Source: an uncultured Pseudovibrio sp. (GTDB lineage Bacteria; Pseudomonadota; Alphaproteobacteria; Rhizobiales; Stappiaceae). Taken from it: a DNA stretch of 34,558 bases. The DNA lies in the NCBI GenBank assembly GCA_947502585.1, contig CANNAV010000030.1:1-34558 (forward strand). The letters are read 5' to 3'. The number at the start of each line of letters is the position of its first letter. Within the stretch, counting starts at the first letter, position 1. Below, one piece after another: positions 1-7,717 of this stretch. The translations under genes were made by a program, and so were the position numbers. The notes below the pieces were generated by a model. The model was not told where the DNA came from, did no database searches, and was given only the letters and a program-made list of their open reading frames with translations.

Positions 1-133
1 ACCATCCTCCATAAAACTCAAGAGGAAAATACCCTATGAAAAACAATAAAGTAAGGCGGTCTTAAGCGGGCGCTTACCATCAACCCTGATCGACCTTCAG
101 CTAGATGATGAGGCGGGCGGGAAATCGGACAAG

Positions 134-1003
134 GTGGCACTGAAACTGGTTCGGGATAACCAGATTGCGTTGCCGCCCAATGGAGCGCAGATCATTGTCA
201 GCTTACCCAATTCGGCTGGTCTGTTGATGCCTATGGGGATCTATTACAGCGATGCTCCCAAAACCTCAGGAAGCAAGCAAGGCGGGCATTTGATGACACT
301 GTGTGGAACCGCTGCTGATATGGGCGGGTCACTGAAGGAAAAGCGCACACAAAGTTACGACAGCACCACACTCAAGAAGGTTGTTGAAACGATAGCTGGC
401 CGTCATTCCTTAGAGCCTGTTGTGAGCAAAAGTCTCGCATCTCTCTCAGTGCCTCATAAAGACCAGACCAATGTCAGCGATATGCACTTTCTGACTGAAT
501 GGGCCAAAGAGCTGGGAACCATCTTCAAGGTTGCTCATGACAAGCTGATGTTCGTTGAAAATGGAACCACAAAGAAAGCCTCTGGTGCTCAAATCCCGCC
601 CCTACAGCCGCTTGCCTCCCAGATCATCAGCTATGAATGGACTGGTGCACAGCGCACCGAGTACAAAACCGTCAAAGCGGCGTACCACGACCAGGACAAA
701 GCGACACGTCTTTATGCTGAGGCTGGAAGTGGGGAGCCTGTTCACACGCTCTGCAAAACCTTTGCAAACAAGGATGAGGCACAAAAGGCAGCGGATGCGG
801 CTTTGAAGGATGGGATTGCTGGAGCGCAGACGGCCAGAGTCACAATCATAGGGGATGCCAGCGCACGGGCTGAAGGAGCGATCCTCTTGCCACCATTGCA
901 ACCGGAACTGGCAGGTTCGTGGAGTATTCGAAGAGCATCGCACAGCGTTCGAAAGAGTGTCGGATACACTTCGAAGCTGGAGTTGGAGAGGGTTCGAAGT
1001 TAG
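134..1003 (+). CDS. Phage late control gene D protein (tail protein), N-terminally damaged
   Basis: This protein resembles the P2 gpD / late control D family, which forms the hub of contractile phage tails. Recognisable family features are the GGSLKEKRTQSYDSTTL segment, the HKDQTNVSDMHFLTEWAKELG segment and the conserved C-terminal RRASHSV...GYTSKLELE. The listed start is a GTG. The family similarity continues upstream of it in the same frame (SGRLPSTLIDLQLDDEAG, from about position 65) until a TAA at 47-49. A better-looking start, ATG at 36 behind an AGAGGAAA ribosome site, is in another frame and stops after nine codons. I infer that the 5' end has suffered a frameshift or deletion, so the gene is probably dead, although its C-terminus is intact. 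It is the edge of a prophage that would extend left of the window. Tail identity is fairly sure; functional status is uncertain. Confidence 0.72.
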   Translation: MALKLVRDNQIALPPNGAQIIVSLPNSAGLLMPMGIYYSDAPKTSGSKQGGHLMTLCGTAADMGGSLKEKRTQSYDSTTLKKVVETIAGRHSLEPVVSKSLASLSVPHKDQTNVSDMHFLTEWAKELGTIFKVAHDKLMFVENGTTKKASGAQIPPLQPLASQIISYEWTGAQRTEYKTVKAAYHDQDKATRLYAEAGSGEPVHTLCKTFANKDEAQKAADAALKDGIAGAQTARVTIIGDASARAEGAILLPPLQPELAGSWSIRRASHSVRKSVGYTSKLELERVRS

Positions 1004-1101
1004 ATCTTCGAAGGTGGGCATGAGGTGTGATGAGAATGGAAAATCGCGCTTCATGCCCTTAAAGGGCAAAAAGACCCCTAAAACTGGAGTGTTCCAGGTT
1101 C

Positions 1102-1227
1102 ATGTGTCCCATACTCCAAATCGAAGCGTCCCGCTTCAGCCGAAAATACTTCGATATGGACGAGTTTCATGAGTGGATTGCGCTACGACAAGAGGAGAAA
1201 AAAGACAAAAACATCATCCAGATCTGA
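1102..1227 (+). CDS. Possible 41-aa phage-type small protein
   Basis: A short open frame starts at ATG 1102 and ends at TGA 1225-1227, just after the tail D gene and on the same strand. The product ends YFDMDEFHEWIALRQEEKK, a charged helical tail that reminds me of the short proteins lying next to phage tail genes. There is no strong ribosome site and no family I can name. It may be the end of a longer decayed gene, because the DNA between 1004 and 1101 also looks eroded. Weak call. Confidence 0.25.
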   Translation: MCPILQIEASRFSRKYFDMDEFHEWIALRQEEKKDKNIIQI

Positions 1228-1357
1228 CCAGCCCGCCAAACCTGAAATCAGAATTTACAGCAGACCTGGGACTTGACCGGCATCACTGTATCATCAGCTG
1301 GTACTGAAAAATAATCTGGTTGCCAGAATGAAAACCACCTGACCGGCGACAAGGCAT

Positions 1358-1849
1358 CTACAGCTTGTATATGCCTTCTTTTCCTCCGCATGTCTCCAGG
1401 GCTTCTGCTGCGGTACGTCCGCCCGGCAGCGGCGCCTCAGGCCAGATCTCGGCAAGCGGAATAAGCACAAAGGCACGCTCACCCATACGCGGATGAGGCA
1501 CTTGAAGCCCATCTTCCACAACGCGTGCATGGTCATAGATCAGCAGGTCAATATCAATGGTCCGTGGCCCCCAGCGTAGATCACGCACACGACCCAGCTG
1601 CCTCTCAACATCCAGGCTGGCATTCAATAGTGCACGTGGAGAAAGAATCGTCTCCACGGTAATGCAACAATTACGGTAATCATCCTGTGGAACAGGCCCC
1701 CATGGTGGGGTTCGGTAGTCAGCTGATTTCTGCAAAACCAATATTCCGAGGACAGCATTCAATGCGGCCACTGCACCGTCGATATTCGCTTTTGTATCGC
1801 CAAGATTTGAGCCCAGGCCCAGAGCTGCAACAATTTTTTCTTGTGTCAT
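1358..1849 (-). CDS. folK: 2-amino-4-hydroxy-6-hydroxymethyldihydropteridine diphosphokinase
   Basis: HPPK transfers pyrophosphate from ATP to 6-hydroxymethyl-7,8-dihydropterin, the step just before dihydropteroate synthase in cytosolic folate synthesis. The 163-aa protein has the family's usual length. It starts with the typical ALGLGSNLGD motif (about residues 9-18). It carries the pterin/ATP-binding stretch RDLRWGPRTIDIDLL (about 92-106), including the paired aspartates that bind magnesium, and then VPHPRMGERAFVLIPLAEI. The start ATG at 1849 fits the family N-terminus. folP lies upstream on the same strand, but the two are separated by an unrelated membrane gene and about 330 bp, so they may not share a transcript. 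The folB gene that usually sits between them in related bacteria is not here. Confidence 0.96.
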   Translation of the reverse strand: MTQEKIVAALGLGSNLGDTKANIDGAVAALNAVLGILVLQKSADYRTPPWGPVPQDDYRNCCITVETILSPRALLNASLDVERQLGRVRDLRWGPRTIDIDLLIYDHARVVEDGLQVPHPRMGERAFVLIPLAEIWPEAPLPGGRTAAEALETCGGKEGIYKL

Positions 1850-1907
1850 TATTGGCTGCTGCCTGCTATTCTTTGGTTATAGGCTGCTTTTATGGTTTCT
1901 GCATTTA

Positions 1908-1927
1908 GGCCCTCTTAAGAGAGGGCC
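1908..1927 (-). terminator. Hairpin overlapping the stop codon of the membrane protein gene
   Basis: The perfect 8-bp stem GGCCCTCT/AGAGGGCC has a 4-nt loop. It spans the TAA (1915-1917) of the minus-strand gene. On the minus strand the stem is followed by TAAATGC rather than a U-run; the plus-strand side (TTGTTTAT) is more terminator-like. It is probably an end-of-transcript structure. Confidence 0.45.
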
Positions 1928-2550
1928 TTGTTTATAGAAATTTCCTGCTCATAAACTTCTTGAGAAGCAACATCCCTCTCAGAAATCAAAGCTGCAACAA
2001 GTATAGCAAAATAACCCATCAGCTCAAATGTTTCCTCCCAAACAAGATTAGACTGTATGGGAAGTATTTTCTTTTCAAAAAAATCTCCTGCAAGGATCAG
2101 CATAAAGGAGGAAGTGGCCCAGAAAAAACCTGGCGTAGAAATAAAATCACGAAACGTATTCCAGGTACTGCGTGGCACACGAAGCCACTTTAAGAAAAGC
2201 AAACTCAGGATTGATACTGCAATAGCGGTGGTCAGGAGCATTAGTCCCAATTCAAGTTTCTCTCCTGCACCATAAACTCTCAGGAATGAGGTCTCTCTTC
2301 CAACCACAATAAAACTAAGCAATGCAAAAAACGCAGCTATCGTGTAGTGAATGCTATCGCCTTGCAAATTTTGCCTTTTTCCGATGATTGCCAATCTGCC
2401 CCAGATAATTGAACTGGCAACCATGATCAGGGCTTGAGCTAATTCAAAGGGCCCTATCTCCAGAAATAATTCCGGGTTTGGGTTAACTGTGAACACAACG
2501 CCAACTAGGAACAAAAGGAGTATCAGCGCAAAGCCTGTTTTATTATTCAC
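1915..2550 (-). CDS. Integral membrane protein of unknown function between folP and folK
   Basis: I do not recognise a named family. The 211-aa product has about six hydrophobic segments: FALILLLFLVGVVFTV near the start, then LAQALIMVASSIIW, IAAFFALLSFIVV, LMLLTTAIAVSILSLLFL, GFFWATSSFMLILAG and MGYFAILVAALI. Polar conserved-looking pieces sit at helix ends: GRETSFLRVYG in the middle and VWEETFELMG near the C-terminus. Similar RE...VYG and W-EE-x-x-E patterns occur in uncharacterised bacterial membrane proteins, but I only recall this loosely. I chose the GTG at 2550 because GAGGTGG lies just upstream; the longer frame begins at TTG 2607 and adds 19 polar residues. The gene is visibly more AT-rich than folK and folP on either side, which suggests later acquisition. 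Confidence 0.7.
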   Translation of the reverse strand: MNNKTGFALILLLFLVGVVFTVNPNPELFLEIGPFELAQALIMVASSIIWGRLAIIGKRQNLQGDSIHYTIAAFFALLSFIVVGRETSFLRVYGAGEKLELGLMLLTTAIAVSILSLLFLKWLRVPRSTWNTFRDFISTPGFFWATSSFMLILAGDFFEKKILPIQSNLVWEETFELMGYFAILVAALISERDVASQEVYEQEISINKALS

Positions 2551-2882
2551 CTGGACCCACCTCTTTTGATTGGTCCAATCATCGCCTTGCTGAGAGCAAG
2601 ACTCCAAGTAGTTCTAAGTAAATATATAGCGCGAAACCGAGTGCGCTGATATTTACCTACAGATGATTCGACTCTGAATAAAACCTAATTAGTTATCAGT
2701 GGGTATAGCAGGGGAGAATAAATCAACCAAGTAATATTCAAGGGTTTGTGCCCAGATTTAGAAGTGCATGAGGCACACCAATCAGGTTTTACGTCAGAAA
2801 ACGTTCTCAGCGCATTATAAATGGGTCTGATATATTCTGGATCCTGCCAATAACATTTTATGTTGAAACCGCGTCATTGGAA
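2551..2882. other. Intergenic stretch upstream of the membrane gene, no gene seen
   Basis: I read both strands for a folB remnant or a small ORF and found none. It is AT-rich. It presumably contains the promoter of the minus-strand membrane gene, though I could not pick a convincing -35/-10 pair. Confidence 0.5.
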
Positions 2883-3722
2883 TCACGATAGCACCTGGCT
2901 CCCGAACTTTACGCCCGATTCCTTCATCGCCTGGAAGATCCGTACTGCGTCCGCGTGCGGTTTCACATCATGAACCCGCAGGATCTGTGCTCCGTTTTGC
3001 AGAGCAAGCGTATGTATCGCAAGCGCCCCAGCCAGACGCTCCGGTGGTTCATTATTCAACACGTATCCAATCATCCGTTTACGAGAAGCTCCCGCAAGGA
3101 CTGGCCGTCCGAATTTTCTAAGCTCTGACAGACGGTTCAGGATCTGATAGTTCTGTTGAAGGGTTTTGCCAAATCCAAAACCGGGATCAAGAATCTGTTT
3201 CTCTTCGGGAATACCTGCATCAGATGCGAGTTTGAGGGATCTTTCAAAAAAGCGATCGATATCACTCATGATATCCAGCTCTTCATCCACCTCATTGCGG
3301 TTATGCATCAAAATCACCGGCACACCAGCATACGCGACAACACCAGCCATTTCAGGGTCTTTCTGCAGGCCCCAGACATCATTCACGATGTGTGCCCCGG
3401 CCTTGCAAGCCTCGGCGGCAACTCTGGCCTTATAGGTATCAATGGAAATCAGCACTGGCAGTTCTTTGAGCAGCTCAAGAACCGGCAGAACACGCTTCAT
3501 CTCGTCCTGTTCCTGAACAACCGTCGCCCCGGGCCGTGTGCTTTCACCACCAACATCAATGATATCGGCACCTTCAGCGACCATTTCAATCGCGTGCGCC
3601 AGCGCCACCGCTGGTGCATCAAACTGACCACCATCAGAAAAGCTGTCCGGAGTTACATTCAATATGCCCATGACGAGCGGGCGCTGAGAATTTTTCAGCA
3701 AACCATGATTAAACTCTGCCAT
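2883..3722 (-). CDS. folP: Dihydropteroate synthase
   Basis: DHPS condenses p-aminobenzoate with the pyrophosphorylated pterin made by FolK to give dihydropteroate; it is the sulfonamide target. The 279-aa protein is full length. It has the first signature MGILNVTPDSFSDGGQF (about 18-34), the second signature DIIDVGGESTRPGA (about 53-67), SIDTYKARVAAEA, the NDVWGL segment, the DPGFGFGKT loop (about 181-189) and the C-terminal GASRKRMIG and RVHDVK motifs. All expected catalytic segments are present. The ATG at 3722 is preceded by AGGGAGGG-like sequence. Nothing suggests a second, drug-insensitive type such as Sul1. Confidence 0.97.
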   Translation of the reverse strand: MAEFNHGLLKNSQRPLVMGILNVTPDSFSDGGQFDAPAVALAHAIEMVAEGADIIDVGGESTRPGATVVQEQDEMKRVLPVLELLKELPVLISIDTYKARVAAEACKAGAHIVNDVWGLQKDPEMAGVVAYAGVPVILMHNRNEVDEELDIMSDIDRFFERSLKLASDAGIPEEKQILDPGFGFGKTLQQNYQILNRLSELRKFGRPVLAGASRKRMIGYVLNNEPPERLAGALAIHTLALQNGAQILRVHDVKPHADAVRIFQAMKESGVKFGSQVLS

Positions 3723-3781
3723 AAGGGTTCCCTCCCAGTTTCTGGCCCCTCATAGCCTCCTATCGCCTTTGTTTCCAGCAA

Positions 3782-3824
3782 AAATCGAGTGATCTGGTAA
3801 CAACAAATGTTTCTCAGATCACTC
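3782..3824 (-). terminator. Rho-independent terminator behind the dead monooxygenase gene
   Basis: A perfect 10-bp inverted repeat GAGTGATCTG/CAGATCACTC (3787-3796 and 3815-3824) has an 18-nt loop. Read on the minus strand it is followed by GATTTTTGC, a short U-run. It lies 35 bp past the end of the monooxygenase pseudogene and upstream of folP, so it fits as that gene's terminator, still intact although the gene is not. Confidence 0.6.
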
Positions 3825-3858
3825 ATTCGCAAACAACACTACAAAAACGCTTTATCCG

Positions 3859-4148
3859 TTATAACCAAGCGCGTTCATAATAAGTGACAGTCGGAGGGGC
3901 CTGCATGAAGGACAGCAACTGGCCCATCACGCCATTCTCAGAGATAAACTGAATGTAGGACTGATGCTGTTATCTGGACTACCACTCCTCAGACAACATC
4001 AAATCCCGAGCTCAGTATTGTAATAGACACTGACGTTTAACGCGCCGGAAAATCCACGTACATTGGGAAGATTAGCTTGTAAAAATTGTTTCAATCCCGC
4101 GTAACGAGCCTCTTTGATCTTCATTTGCAATGTAACCGTGATAGTCAT
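3859..4148 (-). pseudogene. Antibiotic biosynthesis monooxygenase (ABM) family, frameshifted
   Basis: The reading frame starts with ATG 4148 behind a good AAGGAG site and begins MTITVTLQMKIKEARYAGLK, then FLQANLPNVRGFSGALNVSVYYN, typical of small (~95 aa) ferredoxin-like ABM/YgiN quinol-monooxygenase-type proteins. It stops early at a TGA near 4002. The rest of the protein continues in another frame as LMLSEEW, then YIQFISENGVMGQLLSFMQAPP and TVTYYERAWL, interrupted by a TAG and a TAA close together around 3975-3985. One frameshift and two nonsense codons make this a clear pseudogene. These folds commonly act on quinones or reactive electrophiles; the former substrate cannot be told. It lies in a block with two other dead genes on the same strand. 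Confidence 0.8.
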
Positions 4149-4240
4149 AGCGTTCTCCTTTAAAAACAAGAAGAAACTAACCAGTCCTCACGTGTGGTTA
4201 TACGCAGGAAACACCAGAAATGCCGATATTAACCCACAAA

Positions 4241-4679
4241 TTAATCCAGTAAGCTATACATGTGCCCGAGCCGGGCGCGCTTTGGCGTTTCGGCATAGCT
4301 GTTTTTGAATGCTTTTATGAAATGATTAGTATTTGCATAGCCGGTGCGCATAGCAATTTCAGGTACAGTGAGCTTCCCCTCGAAGACAAGTTCCTTCGCT
4401 TTTTCCAGGCGAGCATCCATGAGCCACTTACGCGCGTCACACCATTCAGGTGTTTAAAGCCCCGGTTAAAACTGGAAACAGACCGGTCTGGCAGCTTGGC
4501 AAAGTCCTACACTGAAAGAACCAGGTATTTTCCGGTCGCATCAGGTGCCTGAGATTTCGCCTTTTCCCAGAGAGCTTTCACCAGTTAAAAAGCTAAGCAA
4601 ACGCTTATCATGACCCGGCAGGTAACAACTCAGGTAACTTCATGCTGACCAGATATGATGGTATCTGCCTTAGATCCAT
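4241..4679 (-). pseudogene. AraC-family transcriptional regulator, broken
   Basis: On the minus strand the C-terminal half reads as an AraC double helix-turn-helix: KWLMDARLEKAKELVFEG, LTVPEIAMRTGYANTNHF and IKAFKNSYAETPKRARL, ending at TAA 4241-4243. The first helix-turn-helix (DFAKLPDRSVSSFNRGFKHLNGVT) lies upstream in a different frame, so there is a frameshift near 4435. That frame also has a TAG at 4507-4509. Further upstream, VKALWEKAKSQAPDATGKY and MKLPELLPAG lie in yet other frames. At least two frameshifts and one nonsense codon are present. The start is approximate: I used the ATG at 4679. It sits between the dead exporter and the dead monooxygenase, which it may once have controlled. 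Confidence 0.75.
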
Positions 4680-4690
4680 ACAGATTGCCT

Positions 4691-5720
4691 TTAAGCCTGA
4701 AACGTACTGACTAATTGATGGACTGGAGCTGATTTTAAACGGTTGGTGTACTTCATTTCTGCTGCCACCCCAACCCGCTTACGGCGCAAGAACTTTGCAA
4801 TAACCACATCATCAATGAAGAAGCAGCGCCTGCAATCTTGGGAAACGGCTCCAGTCCCCGCATAGAAAGAGCTTGTAACCCCATTGAAGCATCAAAAGCA
4901 AACACACCTATTGGGGGCACTCAAAAAGCTCAGGTATTTAAGCTGCGTGCCAGTAAACAACGCCAGTCCACCCAGGTTGCTCAAACAAAACAAACGGCAG
5001 GACGGTTCAGAGCGTGTAGATTACGCCAATGATGAAGCTCAGGATTAACGGAGGCTGCATGAACTCAAAGGACCCCAGTAATGTCCAATAAAAAGAGGCC
5101 ATCAACCCTGGGCGTATGAGCTTCACATCCAGGCACGAGTTGGTTTCCTGCACAATAGTGGGCGTAAGCAGCAGATGAACCCGGCAAATATCACCATCAG
5201 AATAAAGATCGCCTGGCACCCAAATGCGCTGAGCGTTAAAGCCCCTATTGTCGGAGCAATGGCTGGCCCAATCCCCGGAATAACAGCCAGCAGATTCATA
5301 ATCCGCGCACCAGCCTCACCAGAAAGCTGATCCCGCACAATCGCACGCGCCACTGCAATTCCACTGGAAGCGCCAATTCCTTGTATCAGTCGGCCAGGCA
5401 CCAGCATTTTAATATTCGGCACCAGCCACGCCAAAAGGCTGCCGAGCAAAAACAAGCGGAAGAACCCGGCAATAACAGGACGGCGCCAAAACCATCAGAA
5501 AAAGGGCCGCCTAACAACTGGGCCAGCGTAAAACCGGTTAAATATATACCGTCAGCGTAAGCTTAGCGACAGCAGTCGTCGTCCCAAACACCTCCGCTAT
5601 TGTAGGCAGAGCAGGCGTATAAAGCGTCATGGAAAGTTGGCCAATTGTAATCAGTAATGCGCCAATTACAGCCGTGCGCCCAGCCGAGAGCTGAAGCTCT
5701 GTTTGTGTACCTTTTGCCAT
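4691..5720 (-). pseudogene. Bcr/CflA-type MFS drug exporter, multiply frameshifted
   Basis: The start is intact: ATG 5720 behind GGGAG, then MAKGTQTELQLSAGRTAVIG and LSMTLYTPALPTIAEVFGTT, the typical first helix of Bcr/CflA multidrug transporters. That frame stops at 5538. Other frames supply the middle (GSLLAWLVPNIKMLVPGRLI, then GASSGIAVARAIVRDQL and IPGIGPAIAPTIGALTLSAFG at about 5123-5455), a later part (ETNSCLDVKLIRPGLMASFY at about 5007-5160) and a C-terminal piece (ASMGLQALSMRGLEPFPKIA, then GAASSLM at about 4800-4890). At least three frame changes are needed to follow the family. The remnant is about 1.03 kb against about 1.2 kb for an intact gene. An intact AraC regulator lies directly upstream on the same strand. 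Confidence 0.8.
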
Positions 5721-5899
5721 TTTCACTCCCGAACCCCGAGGCCAGGCACTGAGCTGCCCCCTATGCGCTTTACCAGTTTTATTGATCATCACCAGATGCG
5801 CAGCATCTCCAGGGAGATTGCGTAGAGCACACAACAAAAAATACGCATACTCCTTTCAGAGAGCATATGTCAAAAATCTCGAAGCGAATGAGTCATGCC

Positions 5900-6823
5900 T
5901 TACGCTAAAACGCGAAACTTCGCCGCTTCCTGAGTTGGAGAGCTGCCAAAGAACCGCTTGAACTCCCGACTGAACTGCGATGGACTCGCATAACCAACCC
6001 GATAAGCAGCCTGACTGGCGCTCATGTTCTGGCTGAGCATCATAGACCGCGCCTTATGCAGGCGGATTGACTTTACGTACTGCAGCGGAGAAAGACCGGT
6101 CGCGCCTTTAAATCCGGCATGGAAAGCAGAAATACTCATGCAGGCCATCTTTGCCATCTGATCCACACTGAGGTTCGTTGAGAAATCGTCGTGCAGAACT
6201 TGAAGAACCCGCGCAATTCCGTGAGACTTCTCACTGTTCTGTAACAGCACCCTCAGACTCGCACCGTACTCTGACTTTAGCACGTGATACATGAACTCGC
6301 GATAATATCCATCAGCAAGAATTATCGTTTTTTCTTCACTATTTAGCGTTTGAATCAGGCGACAGACAGAAAACAGAGCCTCTTCAGAGAGAGGCGCTGG
6401 CCTACCAGGTGTTTCACTATACCCGAACTCGGTGGTCTCCTCCCCGATAAGTAACAGCAGATCCGCCAATACATTGATATCTATAGCTAAATTGGCAACA
6501 TAGAGAGGCTTCTCACTGGAGGCCTCTACAACCTCAATCTCAAGCGGGATCGGAGAAACGAGCGTGGCATAGCTCTGCTGGGAATAGAGGAAACTCTGGC
6601 TACCCAAATGGCCTCTGACCAGACCCTGAAAAACGATACGAATGCTTGGGGAATACATAACTGCGCGAGGCTTTGTCGCGGTTGTCATGCGAATCACTTC
6701 CACAAACTCATGTCTGGTTGCACTCACGCCCTCGCTCAGAGTGAGTGGGGCAAACCATTCTTTTAACCACTGCTGTGTTGCAAATTGCATTGGTTTTCCA
6801 ACAATTTTTGGGATTACGTGCAT
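5900..6823 (-). CDS. AraC-family transcriptional regulator with AraC_N (YqhC-type) domain
   Basis: The 307-aa protein has an N-terminal effector domain of the AraC_N type, with MYSPSIRIVFQGLVRG and QQSYATLVSPIPLEIEVVEA at about residues 56-100. Its C-terminal AraC double helix-turn-helix runs from about 208 to 305 (LSVDQMAKMACMSISAFHAG, LSPLQYVKSIRLHKARSMML, ASQAAYRVGYASPSQFSREF). The frame is complete. Members of this type usually sense small aldehydes, alcohols or drugs and activate a neighbouring oxidoreductase or exporter. Here the gene is followed on the same strand by the dead Bcr/CflA exporter, so it may have lost its target. The start at 6823 is the longest choice; Met12 at 6790, with TTGGA upstream, is an alternative. 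A 140-bp AT-rich gap separates it from the divergent gene at 6962. Confidence 0.88.
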   Translation of the reverse strand: MHVIPKIVGKPMQFATQQWLKEWFAPLTLSEGVSATRHEFVEVIRMTTATKPRAVMYSPSIRIVFQGLVRGHLGSQSFLYSQQSYATLVSPIPLEIEVVEASSEKPLYVANLAIDINVLADLLLLIGEETTEFGYSETPGRPAPLSEEALFSVCRLIQTLNSEEKTIILADGYYREFMYHVLKSEYGASLRVLLQNSEKSHGIARVLQVLHDDFSTNLSVDQMAKMACMSISAFHAGFKGATGLSPLQYVKSIRLHKARSMMLSQNMSASQAAYRVGYASPSQFSREFKRFFGSSPTQEAAKFRVLA

Positions 6824-6961
6824 AGGTGGTATTCTATTGTCTTCTGATCACCCACCATGAATAAGTTGGCGTAAATATTGGGGATTGCAATACCCAATAT
6901 AGCGATATTGAATGGTCTCAGATTGTCATATTCCTTTTTATAGTCAAGCAACTGTCTTCGA

Positions 6962-7399
6962 ATGGTGTTGACCCATAACCTATTAGTTAACCTAAACTCT
7001 GAATTGAAGGAGCATTGCTTGTTTTTAACTGAGCTGTCTCACCTTGAACAACAAAAACAGGAGCTGCAAGCAAGCTTTCGCGAACGTGGCTATTCATTTC
7101 ACCACCAAATTGACTCTCCCGGCCGGATCTGGAGAAATTTGTTTGCTGAGGCAGAGGAGATCTTTGTCGCCCTGACCCCGGGTATGTCTTTAGGCATTAA
7201 CGGTCAATTTATCAATCTGGAACCCTTTGAAGAGTTCTTCATCACCTCGGGTCAGAACTATGACATCGTCGGTCACTGCCCGGGTGAATGTCAATGGATG
7301 CATGCCTACGATCTTGCTGAGGTCGATGTGCGCTCCCGGTTAATGAGGAAGTCAGGGCTACTTTCGGTCGATGACTACAATTTCCTGAATGAAGAGTAA
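6962..7399 (+). CDS. Hypothetical protein, 145 aa, soluble
   Basis: I do not recognise a family. The product begins with a leucine-rich helical stretch (LLVNLNSELKEHCLFLTELS, then HLEQQKQELQASFRERG, about 6-44) that may form a coiled coil. A compact part follows with PGRIWRNLFAEAEEIFVALT, GMSLGINGQFINLEPFEEF and HCPGECQWMHAYDLAEVDV (about 53-125). It has no signal peptide or membrane segment. One histidine, two cysteines and several acidic residues are close together (GHCPGECQWMHAYD), which could bind metal, but this is only a guess. Start choice is uncertain because no clear ribosome site precedes ATG 6962. It is divergent from the AraC regulator and could be its target. Confidence 0.6.
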   Translation: MVLTHNLLVNLNSELKEHCLFLTELSHLEQQKQELQASFRERGYSFHHQIDSPGRIWRNLFAEAEEIFVALTPGMSLGINGQFINLEPFEEFFITSGQNYDIVGHCPGECQWMHAYDLAEVDVRSRLMRKSGLLSVDDYNFLNEE

Positions 7400-7717
7400 G
7401 GTGCCTGCAACTTACATCATTAAAAACTTCGCTTAACATTATTTTTCTTCGGGCACACTGCCACTTATCGGCTAAACAGATGCTGAATTGCGGTCTTCTT
7501 CCAGCATAGTTTATCCAAAAAACAATGCTCACCTGTAAAAAAAATGTTCTCGACTAGATACTTAGCAGTTTTTTAGCAAGATGCTTTGATTTGACACAAA
7601 AATAGGATAGAAGAGCGCATCTTTCATTAGAGAAAACCAGATTGAAGCAAAGGCGTGGATCGGGCACCTCACGATCCTCCCACACGCCGCGTCTTCCCAT
7701 GGCCAGACGGAGCCACC
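7400..7717. other. Intergenic region upstream of typA, no gene seen
   Basis: This AT-rich leader contains a TTGACA at 7591-7596 that could be a -35 box, but I see no good -10 at the right distance. The frame of typA is open upstream of its true start (from 7655), but that stretch does not look like protein of the family. Confidence 0.4.
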
